From NCBI RefSeq assembly GCF_900604535.1, contig NZ_UWOT01000004.1, forward strand, positions 62,001-126,000: 64,000 nucleotides of DNA, read 5' to 3'. The first letter of the stretch is position 1. Every line of letters starts with the position of its first letter. Below, in pieces: positions 34,625-43,286 of this stretch. Source of the DNA: Romboutsia_E sp900604535 (GTDB lineage: Bacteria; Bacillota; Clostridia; Peptostreptococcales; Peptostreptococcaceae). The notes under the pieces were generated by a model. That model did not search any database. It was not told the origin of the DNA and saw only the letters and a list, made by a program, of their open reading frames with translations. The position numbers were made by a program, and so were the translations under genes.

Positions 34625-35440
34625 TTATTCATAAAGAGCATGAAGAGTGTTACTATGAAGCTCCTCTTTTCTAAGCCTATCACTTTGAAGGAAGTGAGCA
34701 TAAAAAATATCAACTATAACTAAAACTGGAAACTGAGGTGAAATAGCCTTTCCATTCTCTAAATGTTCCTTAACTGCAACATATAATATTTCATCACAAT
34801 ATTTATCCATTTCTTCATCTTGCTTTGAAGTTATTAAAACTATACTAGAACCTCTTCTATGTGCTTCTTTTAAAGAGTTAATAACCTCTTTCGTATTACC
34901 ACTAATACTAATTCCTATTACTAAACACTCATTATCCATTAAAACAGAATTCATCTTCATTATATGACTATCTGATATGGCTTCTACATTTACCCCTAAT
35001 CTCATAAGTCTTAACTTCATCTCTTGTGCAACAAGACCCGAACTACCTCGACCATAAATATATATCCTTTTCTTATTAGAAATCATATCTACAATTCTTT
35101 GCATCTGTTTTTCATCTATTAACGTGTAACTTTTATTTAAAAGCTCTTCATAAGTATTTAAAACTTGTTTAGTGTAACTAGTAGTTATATTAGGAGTACT
35201 TTTCTCAAAACTTTGCTTATATACAAAAATAAATTCTCTATATCCATCAAATCCACACTTTTTTGCAAACCTAGATATAGATGCTTCTGATACAAACAAC
35301 TTCTTGGATAAATTTTTTGATGAAACATCAACCTCTTCAGTATTTCGTATAAAAAAATCTGCAATAGTCTTTTCAGATGGCGTAAAGCTATCATATAATG
35401 ATTCTACATGAGGTATTATGCTTTTTTGATACTCCTTCAT
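34625..35440 (-). CDS. MurR/RpiR-family transcriptional regulator
   Basis: 271 residues: an N-terminal HTH_6 (about 1-77, FTPSEKTIADFFI; LFVSEASISRFAKKCGF) and a SIS domain (about 110-235, GRGSSGLVAQEMKL and GISISGNTKEVI) that binds phosphosugars. At the end of the nan gene run it is probably the sialic acid regulator (NanR-like), responding to ManNAc-6-P or a related sugar. It lies 17 nt downstream of nanK. Confidence 0.9.
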   Translation of the reverse strand: MKEYQKSIIPHVESLYDSFTPSEKTIADFFIRNTEEVDVSSKNLSKKLFVSEASISRFAKKCGFDGYREFIFVYKQSFEKSTPNITTSYTKQVLNTYEELLNKSYTLIDEKQMQRIVDMISNKKRIYIYGRGSSGLVAQEMKLRLMRLGVNVEAISDSHIMKMNSVLMDNECLVIGISISGNTKEVINSLKEAHRRGSSIVLITSKQDEEMDKYCDEILYVAVKEHLENGKAISPQFPVLVIVDIFYAHFLQSDRLRKEELHSNTLHALYE

Positions 35441-35457
35441 AAATGATTTCCTCTCCT

Positions 35458-36372
35458 TTAGTAAGATACTACATCTTTAACTTTTCTTTTTTGCATATTT
35501 ATAAAATTAAAATAAGCACCTAACATACCCGCTTTATTTTGATTTACAGCAAACTCTAATTTCGTTTTCTTTGCTATAAAAGGAATTAAATTTCTATCTA
35601 TACTATCTCTTATTTTATCATATAAATATTCTTTTTGCCCCATTATTCCTCCACCAAGTACTACTACTTCTGGATTTATTATATAACAAATATTAGCTAT
35701 TCCTTGTCCTAATACTTCAATCATCTCATCTATAGCGTTTATACAGTCTAAATCTCCTTCTTTTGCTTTTTCAAAAATATACTTGCCATTAATAGTTTCA
35801 TGACTTACATTTTTTAATTCAGCTACTTTTTTCACTAAAACACTACTTGCACCTAGTTCTTGGAATGTAGATCCCATCATATTCATATATCCTACTTCTC
35901 CACCACTACCAAATGCTCCATGATAAACTTCATTATTAATTATAATTGCTCCACCTATTCCAGTTCCAATGGTTAAGCATACACTTATTTTACTTCCCTT
36001 TGCTCCTCCTGCAAAATGTTCTGCAAGAGCTGCACAGTTTACATCATTTTCTACCTCACATTTTATATTAAACTTATTCTCTATAGTTTCTTTAATCTTC
36101 ATTCCTGTATAGTTAGGAATTATAGGTGAAGCATAAATAATTTCTCCTTTTTCACAATCAACCATTCCTGCTGTAGATATACAAACTCCATCTATATCAT
36201 CATAAAAACTATTGTATTTATTTACAATTTCTATAATTTTATTTAGTATATTTTGCCCTCCCTTTTGAGCTTCTGTATTCATTTCATCTGTAGTTACAAA
36301 ATTTAAATCTTCATTTAATAATCCATATTTTATTGAAGTGCCACCTACATCTATGCATATATACTTTTTCAT
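35458..36372 (-). CDS. nanK: ROK-family kinase, probable N-acetylmannosamine kinase
   Basis: Phosphorylates ManNAc to ManNAc-6-P. 304 residues; the ATP motif is DVGGTSIKYG at the N-terminus, the sugar site is in NDVNCAALAEH, and TIGTGIGGAI is the phosphate-2 loop. The ROK zinc motif CxCGxxGCxE is absent: the corresponding stretch GEVGYMNMMGS has no cysteines. Several NanK-like proteins lack it. The ATG at 36372 follows AAGGAG by 6 nt; upstream extension is rejected. The nan setting supports the substrate. Confidence 0.85.
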   Translation of the reverse strand: MKKYICIDVGGTSIKYGLLNEDLNFVTTDEMNTEAQKGGQNILNKIIEIVNKYNSFYDDIDGVCISTAGMVDCEKGEIIYASPIIPNYTGMKIKETIENKFNIKCEVENDVNCAALAEHFAGGAKGSKISVCLTIGTGIGGAIIINNEVYHGAFGSGGEVGYMNMMGSTFQELGASSVLVKKVAELKNVSHETINGKYIFEKAKEGDLDCINAIDEMIEVLGQGIANICYIINPEVVVLGGGIMGQKEYLYDKIRDSIDRNLIPFIAKKTKLEFAVNQNKAGMLGAYFNFINMQKRKVKDVVSY

Positions 36373-36400
36373 AAGATACTCCTTTTTCATATATGATTTT

Positions 36401-36435
36401 AGGGAGTGCATCAAAACTTTATGCACTCCCTTTTT
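36401..36435. terminator. Hairpin between nanQ and nanK
   Basis: AGGGAGTGCAT and ATGCACTCCCT form a perfect 11-bp stem with a 9-nt loop. A TTTTT run follows on the plus strand, the wrong strand for the nan genes, so it probably serves as an mRNA stability or processing hairpin in the operon. Confidence 0.5.
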
Positions 36436-36448
36436 ATACTCATTTTAT

Positions 36449-36904
36449 TTATTTAGAAATAATTATCTTGAATATAGCTTTTTTTATTTTTTTAGGCTCT
36501 TTAACCTTTACCGCCGTTCTATGAGCATCATTTGGATAGCAAATTAAGAAATCATCTTTATTAAGTACTACATGACCATTCTTTTCACCTTCTAGTGGTA
36601 AAAAATCATCCTTTTCAACGAATTCTTTTTGCTCCATATTATCTATAAAGTTTACATCTATTTGTTCTTCTCCGTCTAACATAAGATGTAAATCTAAATA
36701 ATTTTTATGAGCTTCCCAAAATCTATTTTCAAAATCTGTAGTTTCATATTCTACTATGTTTACAAAAAGGTTTTCTCCATCTATTTCATGACTTCCTTTA
36801 TCGTAATTTAATAAATCATTAGAATTTGCATATTCAAAACATCTTTTTATATCAGATTGTAAATAATCATATTCATGTAAATTTTTTATATTACCAAATA
36901 TCAT
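36449..36904 (-). CDS. nanQ: YhcH/YjgK/YiaL-family protein, sialic acid anomerase-like
   Basis: 151 residues of the cupin-like YhcH family. NanQ speeds anomerisation of Neu5Ac for the lyase. Metal-ligand type residues are in EAHKNYLDLHLMLDGEEQID and in the late NDAHRTAVKV. It sits between the transporter and kinase genes, which fits NanQ. An AGGAGG site precedes the ATG. Confidence 0.85.
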   Translation of the reverse strand: MIFGNIKNLHEYDYLQSDIKRCFEYANSNDLLNYDKGSHEIDGENLFVNIVEYETTDFENRFWEAHKNYLDLHLMLDGEEQIDVNFIDNMEQKEFVEKDDFLPLEGEKNGHVVLNKDDFLICYPNDAHRTAVKVKEPKKIKKAIFKIIISK

Positions 36905-36915
36905 ACATATACCTC

Positions 36916-38412
36916 CTATGATTCATAAATTACTGTATCTTTATCAGGTACACTAACATCATTTTTTATTTTTCTAGATGCATAACTTACAGGAATTCCT
37001 ACTATTAAAGATATTCCTATTGATATTATTGAGTAAGACCATATAGAAACTTCTGGCATAGTATATTTTATAACTATCATAGCTATTGATGATACTATAA
37101 ATGCAGCAAATGCTCCTGTTGAGTTTGCAACCTTTGTAAATACCCCTAATACGAATGTTCCAGCTAGCACTCCTAGTACTAATCCCATAAATCCATTGAA
37201 CCATTCATATGCCGATTTTATTTCCCCATTTGCAAGTACCATAGATACAACTATTGCAACTACACCTACTAAAAGTGAAACGTATTGAGCGATTCTTGTT
37301 TGTTGTTTAAAGCTCATTTGTTTTTTACTTAAACGTTCTTGTATATCTAATGTCCAACTTGTAGCTACTGAGTTAAGTCCAGTTGATAAAGTAGATTGAG
37401 ATGCAGCATAAATTGCAGCAAGTAATATACCTGTTACACCAACTGGTAACTGATATGCTATATATGATGCAAATATTTGATCCTGTTGAGCTGTTTGAGC
37501 TAAAACTGGGTTTTGTCCATAGAACACGTATAATCCAGTTCCTATAAGATAGAACACTGTTGCTATGAATATTGATAAAGCACCATTAGTTAACATCATT
37601 TTATTTAATTGTTTTGTATCTGTAGTTGTAGTGAAACGTTGAACTATATCTTGACTTGATATATAAGAAGAACAAGTATTAAATCCTGCACCTACTACTA
37701 TTAAAAATACACTTGTTTTTAATATGTTAGCATCGAATATAACCTCTTCTGCTCCTATAAACTTACCTTGTCTTAATGTTTCAAGCACTGCTCCTGCTCC
37801 ACCATCTATATTAGCTAATAGATAAATAAGAGCAAATGTAACACCAACTAAAAGTACACTTCCTTGAATAAAGTCTGTCCATAAAACTGACTTTAATCCA
37901 CCTGTATATGAATATATTATTGCTATAACACCCATTACTATTATTAATAAGTTTACATTTATTCCTGTTAAATTAGCAAGTACCATTGATGGTAAATACA
38001 TTATTATAGACATTCTACCTATTTGATATACTATAAACATTAATGCTCCAAGTACTCTAAGTGCTTTACTTCCGAATCTTAATTCTAAATAATGATAAGC
38101 TGTATCTATATTTAATTTACTGTATATTGGTAAGAAGAATTTTATAGTTAAAGGTATTGCTATTAACATACCTAATTGAGCAAACCATAATATCCATGTT
38201 CCACCATAAGAGTTTCCTGCTAATGATAAAAATGATATAGGACTTAATAATGTCGCAAATATCGATACACTTGTTACCCACCAAGGAATAGTTCCATCAC
38301 CTTTAAAGAACTCTTTCCCTTCCATGTCTTTCTTAGAAAAATGTAATCCTGCAAATAATACCGCCGCTAAATACGCCACTAGTATAATAAAGTCTATTGT
38401 AGTGAATCCCAT
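36916..38412 (-). CDS. Sodium:solute symporter, probable sialic acid transporter
   Basis: 498 residues with about 13 membrane helices (SSS family). GTIPWWVTSVSIFATLLSPIS is a typical helix 1 sodium-site region. SiaT/NanT-type SSS importers of Neu5Ac are known from other bacteria, and position between nanA and nanQ makes this the probable sialic acid importer. A GGGGG site precedes the ATG. Substrate is inferred by context only. Confidence 0.85.
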   Translation of the reverse strand: MGFTTIDFIILVAYLAAVLFAGLHFSKKDMEGKEFFKGDGTIPWWVTSVSIFATLLSPISFLSLAGNSYGGTWILWFAQLGMLIAIPLTIKFFLPIYSKLNIDTAYHYLELRFGSKALRVLGALMFIVYQIGRMSIIMYLPSMVLANLTGINVNLLIIVMGVIAIIYSYTGGLKSVLWTDFIQGSVLLVGVTFALIYLLANIDGGAGAVLETLRQGKFIGAEEVIFDANILKTSVFLIVVGAGFNTCSSYISSQDIVQRFTTTTDTKQLNKMMLTNGALSIFIATVFYLIGTGLYVFYGQNPVLAQTAQQDQIFASYIAYQLPVGVTGILLAAIYAASQSTLSTGLNSVATSWTLDIQERLSKKQMSFKQQTRIAQYVSLLVGVVAIVVSMVLANGEIKSAYEWFNGFMGLVLGVLAGTFVLGVFTKVANSTGAFAAFIVSSIAMIVIKYTMPEVSIWSYSIISIGISLIVGIPVSYASRKIKNDVSVPDKDTVIYES

Positions 38413-38457
38413 ATTTTACTTCCCCCTACAAATTTATTTTAGATTCTTTAATATATT

Positions 38458-38503
38458 TTAAGAGAAAAGTATTATTAAGTTTTAAGTTAATACTTTTCTC
38501 TTT
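38458..38503 (-). terminator. Hairpin between nanA and the transporter gene
   Basis: AAGAGAAAAGTATT and AATACTTTTCTCTT form a 14-bp stem around an 18-nt loop. On the minus strand it is followed by AAAATATATT rather than T, so partial attenuation or RNA stabilisation is more likely than termination. Confidence 0.45.
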
Positions 38504-38511
38504 AAATCAGA

Positions 38512-39420
38512 TTAAGCGTTAACTATATCTACTTCTTTTACATATTTATCAAATATATTTTTAGCTTCTTTTACTTGTGCTTCTGTAGTTAAAGCCATTG
38601 GCTTACGGCAATATCCAGCATCTACACCACTTAATTTTAATAATTCTTTTAGTGTTGCATACAATCCATTTGAAAGTATTGCAGTTATTAAATCATTAGT
38701 TACATGTTGTATTTCTCTAGCTTCTGAAATTTTACCTTCTCTTGCTAAATCAAATATTTGTCTAGCTCTTATACCATTTACATTGAAAGTAGAACCTATA
38801 GCACCATCTACTCCAAGTACTGTAGCTGGTAACATCATTTCATCAAATCCTGCATAAATTAAATGATTTGGATAAGCCTTTCTTAATCTTTCTAATAAAT
38901 AGAAGTCAGCTGCTGTAAACTTAACACCTATTATTTTTTCATTTTCAAATAACTCACCAAATTGTTCTACACTCATATCTACTCCTGTTAAGAATGGTAT
39001 AGAGTATATTATTAATCTATTATCTACGCTATCTATTATTGTGTTGTAATAATCTTTTATTTCATTAAATGAGAATTTATAGTAGAAAGGTGTAACTGCT
39101 GATATAGCATCATATCCTAAATCTGTAGCAAATTTTGCTAATTCTATTGATTCATATACATTTATAGAACCAACTTGAGCTATTAACTTTATTTGGTCTT
39201 TAGCTTCATCTTTTGCTATCTCAAATACTCTTTTCTTTTCTTCAGTACCAAGCATAAAGTTTTCACCAGTACTTCCACCTACATATAATCCATCAACTTT
39301 CATATTATCTATGTTGTGTCTTATTATTTCACGAAGTCCTTTTTCATTTATACTTCCATCTTCATTATAAGAAACTAAAAGTGCACTAAATATTCCTCTC
39401 ATATCTGCGTTATTCATCAT
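38512..39420 (-). CDS. nanA: N-acetylneuraminate lyase
   Basis: Cleaves Neu5Ac to ManNAc and pyruvate. 302 residues, DapA-like TIM barrel. Conserved parts: GGSTGENFML, the catalytic Tyr in IYSIPFLTG (about 137) and the Schiff base Lys in VKFTAADF (about 165). The order nanE-nanA-SSS-nanQ-nanK supports the specificity over the related DapA. Confidence 0.94.
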   Translation of the reverse strand: MMNNADMRGIFSALLVSYNEDGSINEKGLREIIRHNIDNMKVDGLYVGGSTGENFMLGTEEKKRVFEIAKDEAKDQIKLIAQVGSINVYESIELAKFATDLGYDAISAVTPFYYKFSFNEIKDYYNTIIDSVDNRLIIYSIPFLTGVDMSVEQFGELFENEKIIGVKFTAADFYLLERLRKAYPNHLIYAGFDEMMLPATVLGVDGAIGSTFNVNGIRARQIFDLAREGKISEAREIQHVTNDLITAILSNGLYATLKELLKLSGVDAGYCRKPMALTTEAQVKEAKNIFDKYVKEVDIVNA

Positions 39421-39464
39421 ATTATCAATTCTCCCTTTTGTTTAATTTTTATATTAATTTAAAA

Positions 39465-40175
39465 TTAATTACCTATACTAATTATTAATTCACCAATTGC
39501 ATCTGAAAATCTTTTAGTAATATTTTGAGGTCTTGTAATTATAGAACCTACCACTACACTATAGCTTCCAAGTTCTAAAACTCTTTTAGCTTTCTCTGGT
39601 GTATCTATATTTCCTTCTGCAATTACCTTATTTGAAACCTTAGATATTATTTCTCTAAGTATTTCAAAATCGTTTTCCTCTATTTTACTATCTTTACTTT
39701 GTTTTGTATATCCAACTAATGTTGTACCTATAAAATCAAATCCTAGTTTATCAGCATGTATTGCTTCTTCAACAGTAGAGCAATCTGCCATTAGTTTTTG
39801 ATTTGGATATTTCTTTCTTATCTCTTTATAAAATTCATCAAGTGTAACTCCATTTGGTCTTAAACTGCTAGTTGCATCAAGTGCAATTATCTCAGGTTTA
39901 ACTTCCATAAGTTCATCAATCTCTTTCATTGTAGGAGTTATATATACGTCACAATTTTCATAATCTCTTTTTACTATCCCTATTATAGGAAGGTCCACAT
40001 TTTTTTGTATCTCTTCTATATCCTCTTTTGTGTTAGCACGAATCCCAACTGCTCCACCTTCCTTAGCTGCTCTAGCCATTCGCCCCATTATAAAAGAAGA
40101 ATGTAGAGGTTCATGTGGTAATGCTTGACAAGATACAATTAAATTATTTTTTAATTGTTCTAGATTATCACTCAT
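39465..40175 (-). CDS. nanE: N-acylmannosamine-6-phosphate 2-epimerase
   Basis: Epimerises ManNAc-6-P to GlcNAc-6-P, the entry to NagA. 236 residues; TIM barrel with LIVSCQALPHEPLHS, GAVGIRAN, IIGIVKRDY and GTTLVGYT. First gene of the minus-strand nan operon; a GGAGAGAG site precedes the ATG. Confidence 0.95.
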   Translation of the reverse strand: MSDNLEQLKNNLIVSCQALPHEPLHSSFIMGRMARAAKEGGAVGIRANTKEDIEEIQKNVDLPIIGIVKRDYENCDVYITPTMKEIDELMEVKPEIIALDATSSLRPNGVTLDEFYKEIRKKYPNQKLMADCSTVEEAIHADKLGFDFIGTTLVGYTKQSKDSKIEENDFEILREIISKVSNKVIAEGNIDTPEKAKRVLELGSYSVVVGSIITRPQNITKRFSDAIGELIISIGN

Positions 40176-40204
40176 ACTCTCTCTCCTTCATTAATTATTT
40201 CTTA

Positions 40205-40268
40205 TGAGTTCATTATATATCCTCAGGAAATCATTTTCAATATTTTTTAATTTTTAGAAAGTACTTTC
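40205..40268 (-). promoter_or_regulatory. nan operon promoter with operator and cre-like site
   Basis: On the minus strand TTGAAA (40235-40240) and TATAAT (40212-40217) are spaced by 17 nt. A cre-like sequence TGAAAATGATTTCC (40226-40239) overlaps the -35, suggesting CcpA repression. A perfect palindrome GAAAGTACTTTC (40257-40268) lies 17 bp upstream of the -35 and is a candidate RpiR-type site. Roles are inferred from location. Confidence 0.7.
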
Positions 40269-40389
40269 ACTTTTTTTGATTTTTTACTGATTTTAGTTTA
40301 ATTTATATATTTTTTTTGAAATAAAAAACATGTTTTGAAGTATATTATTCCAGTTAAAATTAATTTTAAATAAAAATAAACCGTATCAC

Positions 40390-41403
40390 TTATTTGTAAT
40401 ACGGTTTGAATATTTCAATCCAACATAGTTTTTTATTATTATCAGAATTATCATCTCCAAAATCTATATAAGTAAATTCGGCAGTTACATTATTTATCCT
40501 ATCATAATAAATATGTTTCTTTAATTGTTGTTCTTTATCATAATATTTCTCATAATAGTTGCTGCCTAATATTTGTGTTATATCATCAATTGACTTAACT
40601 TTATTTATGTCATTTATCTTAATATTTGTTTTATTTTCATCAAACCTAGTAAATATGTAAGAAACTTTATTTTGATTATCAACATCTAAATTTAATTCAT
40701 CAAAATTATACTTATAGTCTGAATTATTCTCATTAGTTTGCGTATAGTTTTCAAAATCTACTAAAGATACATCCTCTCCTATTGAAATTCCATCAACTGT
40801 AATTTTTGATAAATTACTTGTTTTTACTGAATTCATTCTCAGTTTTTCAATACATAAGTTAAAAGTAATAAATACTAAAATCCCTAAAATTAATACAACA
40901 AATCCTCTTATTATAAATAAATTTTTCTTATCAACTTTTGATATTTTATCATTTTTAATTAATAATTTTTTCTTTATCTTTCTTATTTTTGTATAGCAAC
41001 TAATAATACGATATATCCATATCACAATATATACTACTAATAATATACCTATATACAGTACTACATGTGATATACCTACCATATTTGTATGAGCAAGTAA
41101 TAAATAAATAGCTATACAAATAGAAGAAATTATAAAATGCAATATAGTTTGAAATAATATACTCCATTCATCCTTTTCAAATATTATTGAGCTAATACCC
41201 ATAATACTTCCAATTATACCTATTCCAAAATATTGAATAACAATTGCCTTTAAGACACTTCCAGTTTTATAAACAAGTGCAGTATCAGCTGGATAAAATT
41301 TACCTGTATTTAAACATATGGATACTATAATTGAAATTGTATAAGATAAAAATACTCCAAATACAAATCCTAAAATACCTTTAATATATAACCTTTTTTT
41401 CAT
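40390..41403 (-). CDS. DUF3021-like membrane protein with a long C-terminal domain
   Basis: 337 residues. The first 135 residues have four membrane helices in DUF3021 style, followed by a basic segment and a further helix near 165-185. The last ~150 residues are polar and lack recognisable motifs, probably outside the membrane. DUF3021 proteins of about 140 residues usually pair with a LytTR regulator, as here (11 nt gap). The extra domain is not part of the usual family. The start follows a TAGGAG site. Confidence 0.65.
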   Translation of the reverse strand: MKKRLYIKGILGFVFGVFLSYTISIIVSICLNTGKFYPADTALVYKTGSVLKAIVIQYFGIGIIGSIMGISSIIFEKDEWSILFQTILHFIISSICIAIYLLLAHTNMVGISHVVLYIGILLVVYIVIWIYRIISCYTKIRKIKKKLLIKNDKISKVDKKNLFIIRGFVVLILGILVFITFNLCIEKLRMNSVKTSNLSKITVDGISIGEDVSLVDFENYTQTNENNSDYKYNFDELNLDVDNQNKVSYIFTRFDENKTNIKINDINKVKSIDDITQILGSNYYEKYYDKEQQLKKHIYYDRINNVTAEFTYIDFGDDNSDNNKKLCWIEIFKPYYK

Positions 41404-41414
41404 ATACTTATCTC

Positions 41415-41855
41415 CTACAATCCCAAAAATTTTTTTATTCCTGAAAGATATCTTCTAGAAACAAAACTTTCAATATTGCCTTTAAGTTTTATACAAATAC
41501 TCCCTTTAAAACTTAAATCTATATCTATTACTTTCTTTAAGTTAATAATATCTGTGTTGGAAATTCTAACAAATGAATTTGATTCTAAAAGCTCCTCCAA
41601 TTCATATAATCTAAACTTTACAATATACTCACTATCTACTGTCTGTGCATAAACGCGCTGATTACTACTATAAAATCTAACAATATCTTTTGGTTCTAAA
41701 AGAACTGCACGTTCACTTTGTATTCCAGTAATTAAAGTATCTTCCTCACCCGATAGTTTATGAATTAATCTACTAATTTCATCTGTCATTTGATTTGACT
41801 TAATAATTACTTCTGTTTCTTCATATTTTTCATCTATTTCTACATATACTTTCAT
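41415..41855 (-). CDS. LytTR-family DNA-binding regulator
   Basis: 147 residues. C-terminal LytTR domain, with the core RAVLLEPKDIVRFYSSNQRV, VKFRLYELEELL and SFVRISNTDIINLKKV. There is no receiver domain, as is usual in the LytTR-DUF3021 pairs of Firmicutes. The ATG at 41855 behind GGAGGAGG is preferred; codons upstream have no counterpart. It is in one unit with the DUF3021-like gene. Confidence 0.88.
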   Translation of the reverse strand: MKVYVEIDEKYEETEVIIKSNQMTDEISRLIHKLSGEEDTLITGIQSERAVLLEPKDIVRFYSSNQRVYAQTVDSEYIVKFRLYELEELLESNSFVRISNTDIINLKKVIDIDLSFKGSICIKLKGNIESFVSRRYLSGIKKFLGL

Positions 41856-42004
41856 TTTACTATTTACCTCCTCCCATAATATAACTTCATTTAAGTTATG
41901 CTTCAACAATTATTATATATGTGGTCAATTCTAGCTTTTAAGTGGCATAAATCATATTATAAAATCATTTCTTGTACTTAAACTCTAATTTATGTTCAAT
42001 AAAT

Positions 42005-42040
42005 AAAAAATGCTCAGTACTAAAATACTAAGCATTTTTT
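42005..42040. terminator. Bidirectional terminator downstream of the IMPACT gene
   Basis: AAAAAATGCTCAGTA and TACTAAGCATTTTTT form a stem with one mismatch and a 6-nt loop, with A and T runs on both sides. Confidence 0.8.
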
Positions 42041-42061
42041 AACATACAATTATATAAAAAT

Positions 42062-42706
42062 TTATAATATTATTTGACCATCTTGTTCAGATAAATAAAA
42101 TTCTTCACCTAACTCTATTTTAGCTGTGGCACTAGTTATATCTGTAATTCTAGAAGTTAAGTTTTCAACAGCTTCTAACTTAGAATAAACTATAATTTCA
42201 ACGTCATCAGTATAAAGAGTATCTTTTACAAAATAACCAAGATTCATTAATTCATTTTGAATTTTACCTAATTGATTATAATCAATCTTTATCTTAACTT
42301 CTTTATACATTACCTTTTCTATTATCTTTGCTGCATCAAGACCTATTTTAGCTCCTTTAGTATAAGCTCTAACAAGACCGCCTGCACCTAGTTTTATACC
42401 GCCAAAATATCTAGTTACAACAACTGCAACATCTCTTAAATCTTCTTTTTTTATAACTTCTAGTGTAGGTATTCCAGCTGTTCCTTGTGGTTCTCCATCA
42501 TCACTATATCTTTGTATATTCATAGTAGGACCTACTGTATATGCCCATACATTGTGTCTTGCATCTTTATGTTTTTTCTTTATTTCATTTATAAATTCAA
42601 TAGCTTCTTCTTCAGTCTTTACAGGCTTTGCATATCCTATAAAAGTTGATTTTTCTATTATAATTTCATCACTACCAAAGTCATGTAATGTCTTATAGCT
42701 ACTCAT
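42062..42706 (-). CDS. YigZ/IMPACT-family protein
   Basis: 214 residues: an N-terminal UPF0029/IMPACT domain (about 18-125, KHKDARHNVWAY; DDGEPQGTAGIP; VVVTRYFGGIKLGAGGLVRAY) and a C-terminal DUF1949 domain. Function in bacteria is undefined; it is often a fold related to ribosome-associated proteins. An AGGAGG site precedes the ATG. Confidence 0.92.
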   Translation of the reverse strand: MSSYKTLHDFGSDEIIIEKSTFIGYAKPVKTEEEAIEFINEIKKKHKDARHNVWAYTVGPTMNIQRYSDDGEPQGTAGIPTLEVIKKEDLRDVAVVVTRYFGGIKLGAGGLVRAYTKGAKIGLDAAKIIEKVMYKEVKIKIDYNQLGKIQNELMNLGYFVKDTLYTDDVEIIVYSKLEAVENLTSRITDITSATAKIELGEEFYLSEQDGQIIL

Positions 42707-42736
42707 TAAATCCTCCTGTGTGTATTTAAATTATTG

Positions 42737-42768
42737 AAAAAAGAAAGGGCATTAACCCTTTCTTTTTT
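42737..42768 (-). terminator. Terminator after the NUDIX gene
   Basis: AAAAAAGAAAGGG and CCCTTTCTTTTTT form a perfect 13-bp stem with a 6-nt loop. Confidence 0.85.
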
Positions 42769-42776
42769 ATTTATAT

Positions 42777-43226
42777 TTATTTATAGTTTAAGGCAACATT
42801 AGTTCCGTCACAACTGTTTTTCTTTATTTCTTTATATTTTTTGTATGATATATCAACTAAAGATCTTTCTTTGCTATGAGTTAACATATTTAAGGCTTCT
42901 TTTACTTTATAAAATCCACCATCCTTGAATTCACCATCAATTTTATAATCAGTATTTTGGGCTTCCATTACATACCAAGTTACTGCATTTGTTACTTCTT
43001 TTTGTCTACTTCTTGAGAAAAATTCATACATAGTATCACCTGCAACTTGTAGTGTTGTAGCTTCAACTCCTGTTTCTTCTTTTACTCTATTAACTGCACT
43101 TTCCCAAGCTAGCTCTTCATCATGAATTTTACCTTTTGGTAATGTCCACTCATCTCTATCGTTTTTTAATAAAAGGACTTTATTAGCGTAAAATACAACT
43201 CCACCTGCACAACGTCTTACTATCAT
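42777..43226 (-). CDS. NUDIX-family hydrolase with altered box
   Basis: 149 residues. Nudix helix region GKIHDEELAWESA then VNRVKEETGV. The G, first E and two catalytic glutamates (EE before TG) are at the expected spacing, but the RE of the consensus REUXEE is NR here. Catalysis may be retained because the metal-binding glutamates remain. Substrate is unknown; the family includes Ap4A and diphosphate nucleoside hydrolases. An AGGAGG site precedes the ATG. It is followed by its own terminator. Confidence 0.8.
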   Translation of the reverse strand: MIVRRCAGGVVFYANKVLLLKNDRDEWTLPKGKIHDEELAWESAVNRVKEETGVEATTLQVAGDTMYEFFSRSRQKEVTNAVTWYVMEAQNTDYKIDGEFKDGGFYKVKEALNMLTHSKERSLVDISYKKYKEIKKNSCDGTNVALNYK

Positions 43227-43286
43227 TTTTAAACCCCTCCTAGTTATTTTAACTATTTTTTGGTTCTAATTTGATACATTAAATTA

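Noticed and set aside
34625..35440. RpiR-type gene as a MurNAc-6-P (MurR) regulator
   Set aside because: No murQ or MurNAc transporter is present; the neighbours are sialic acid genes.
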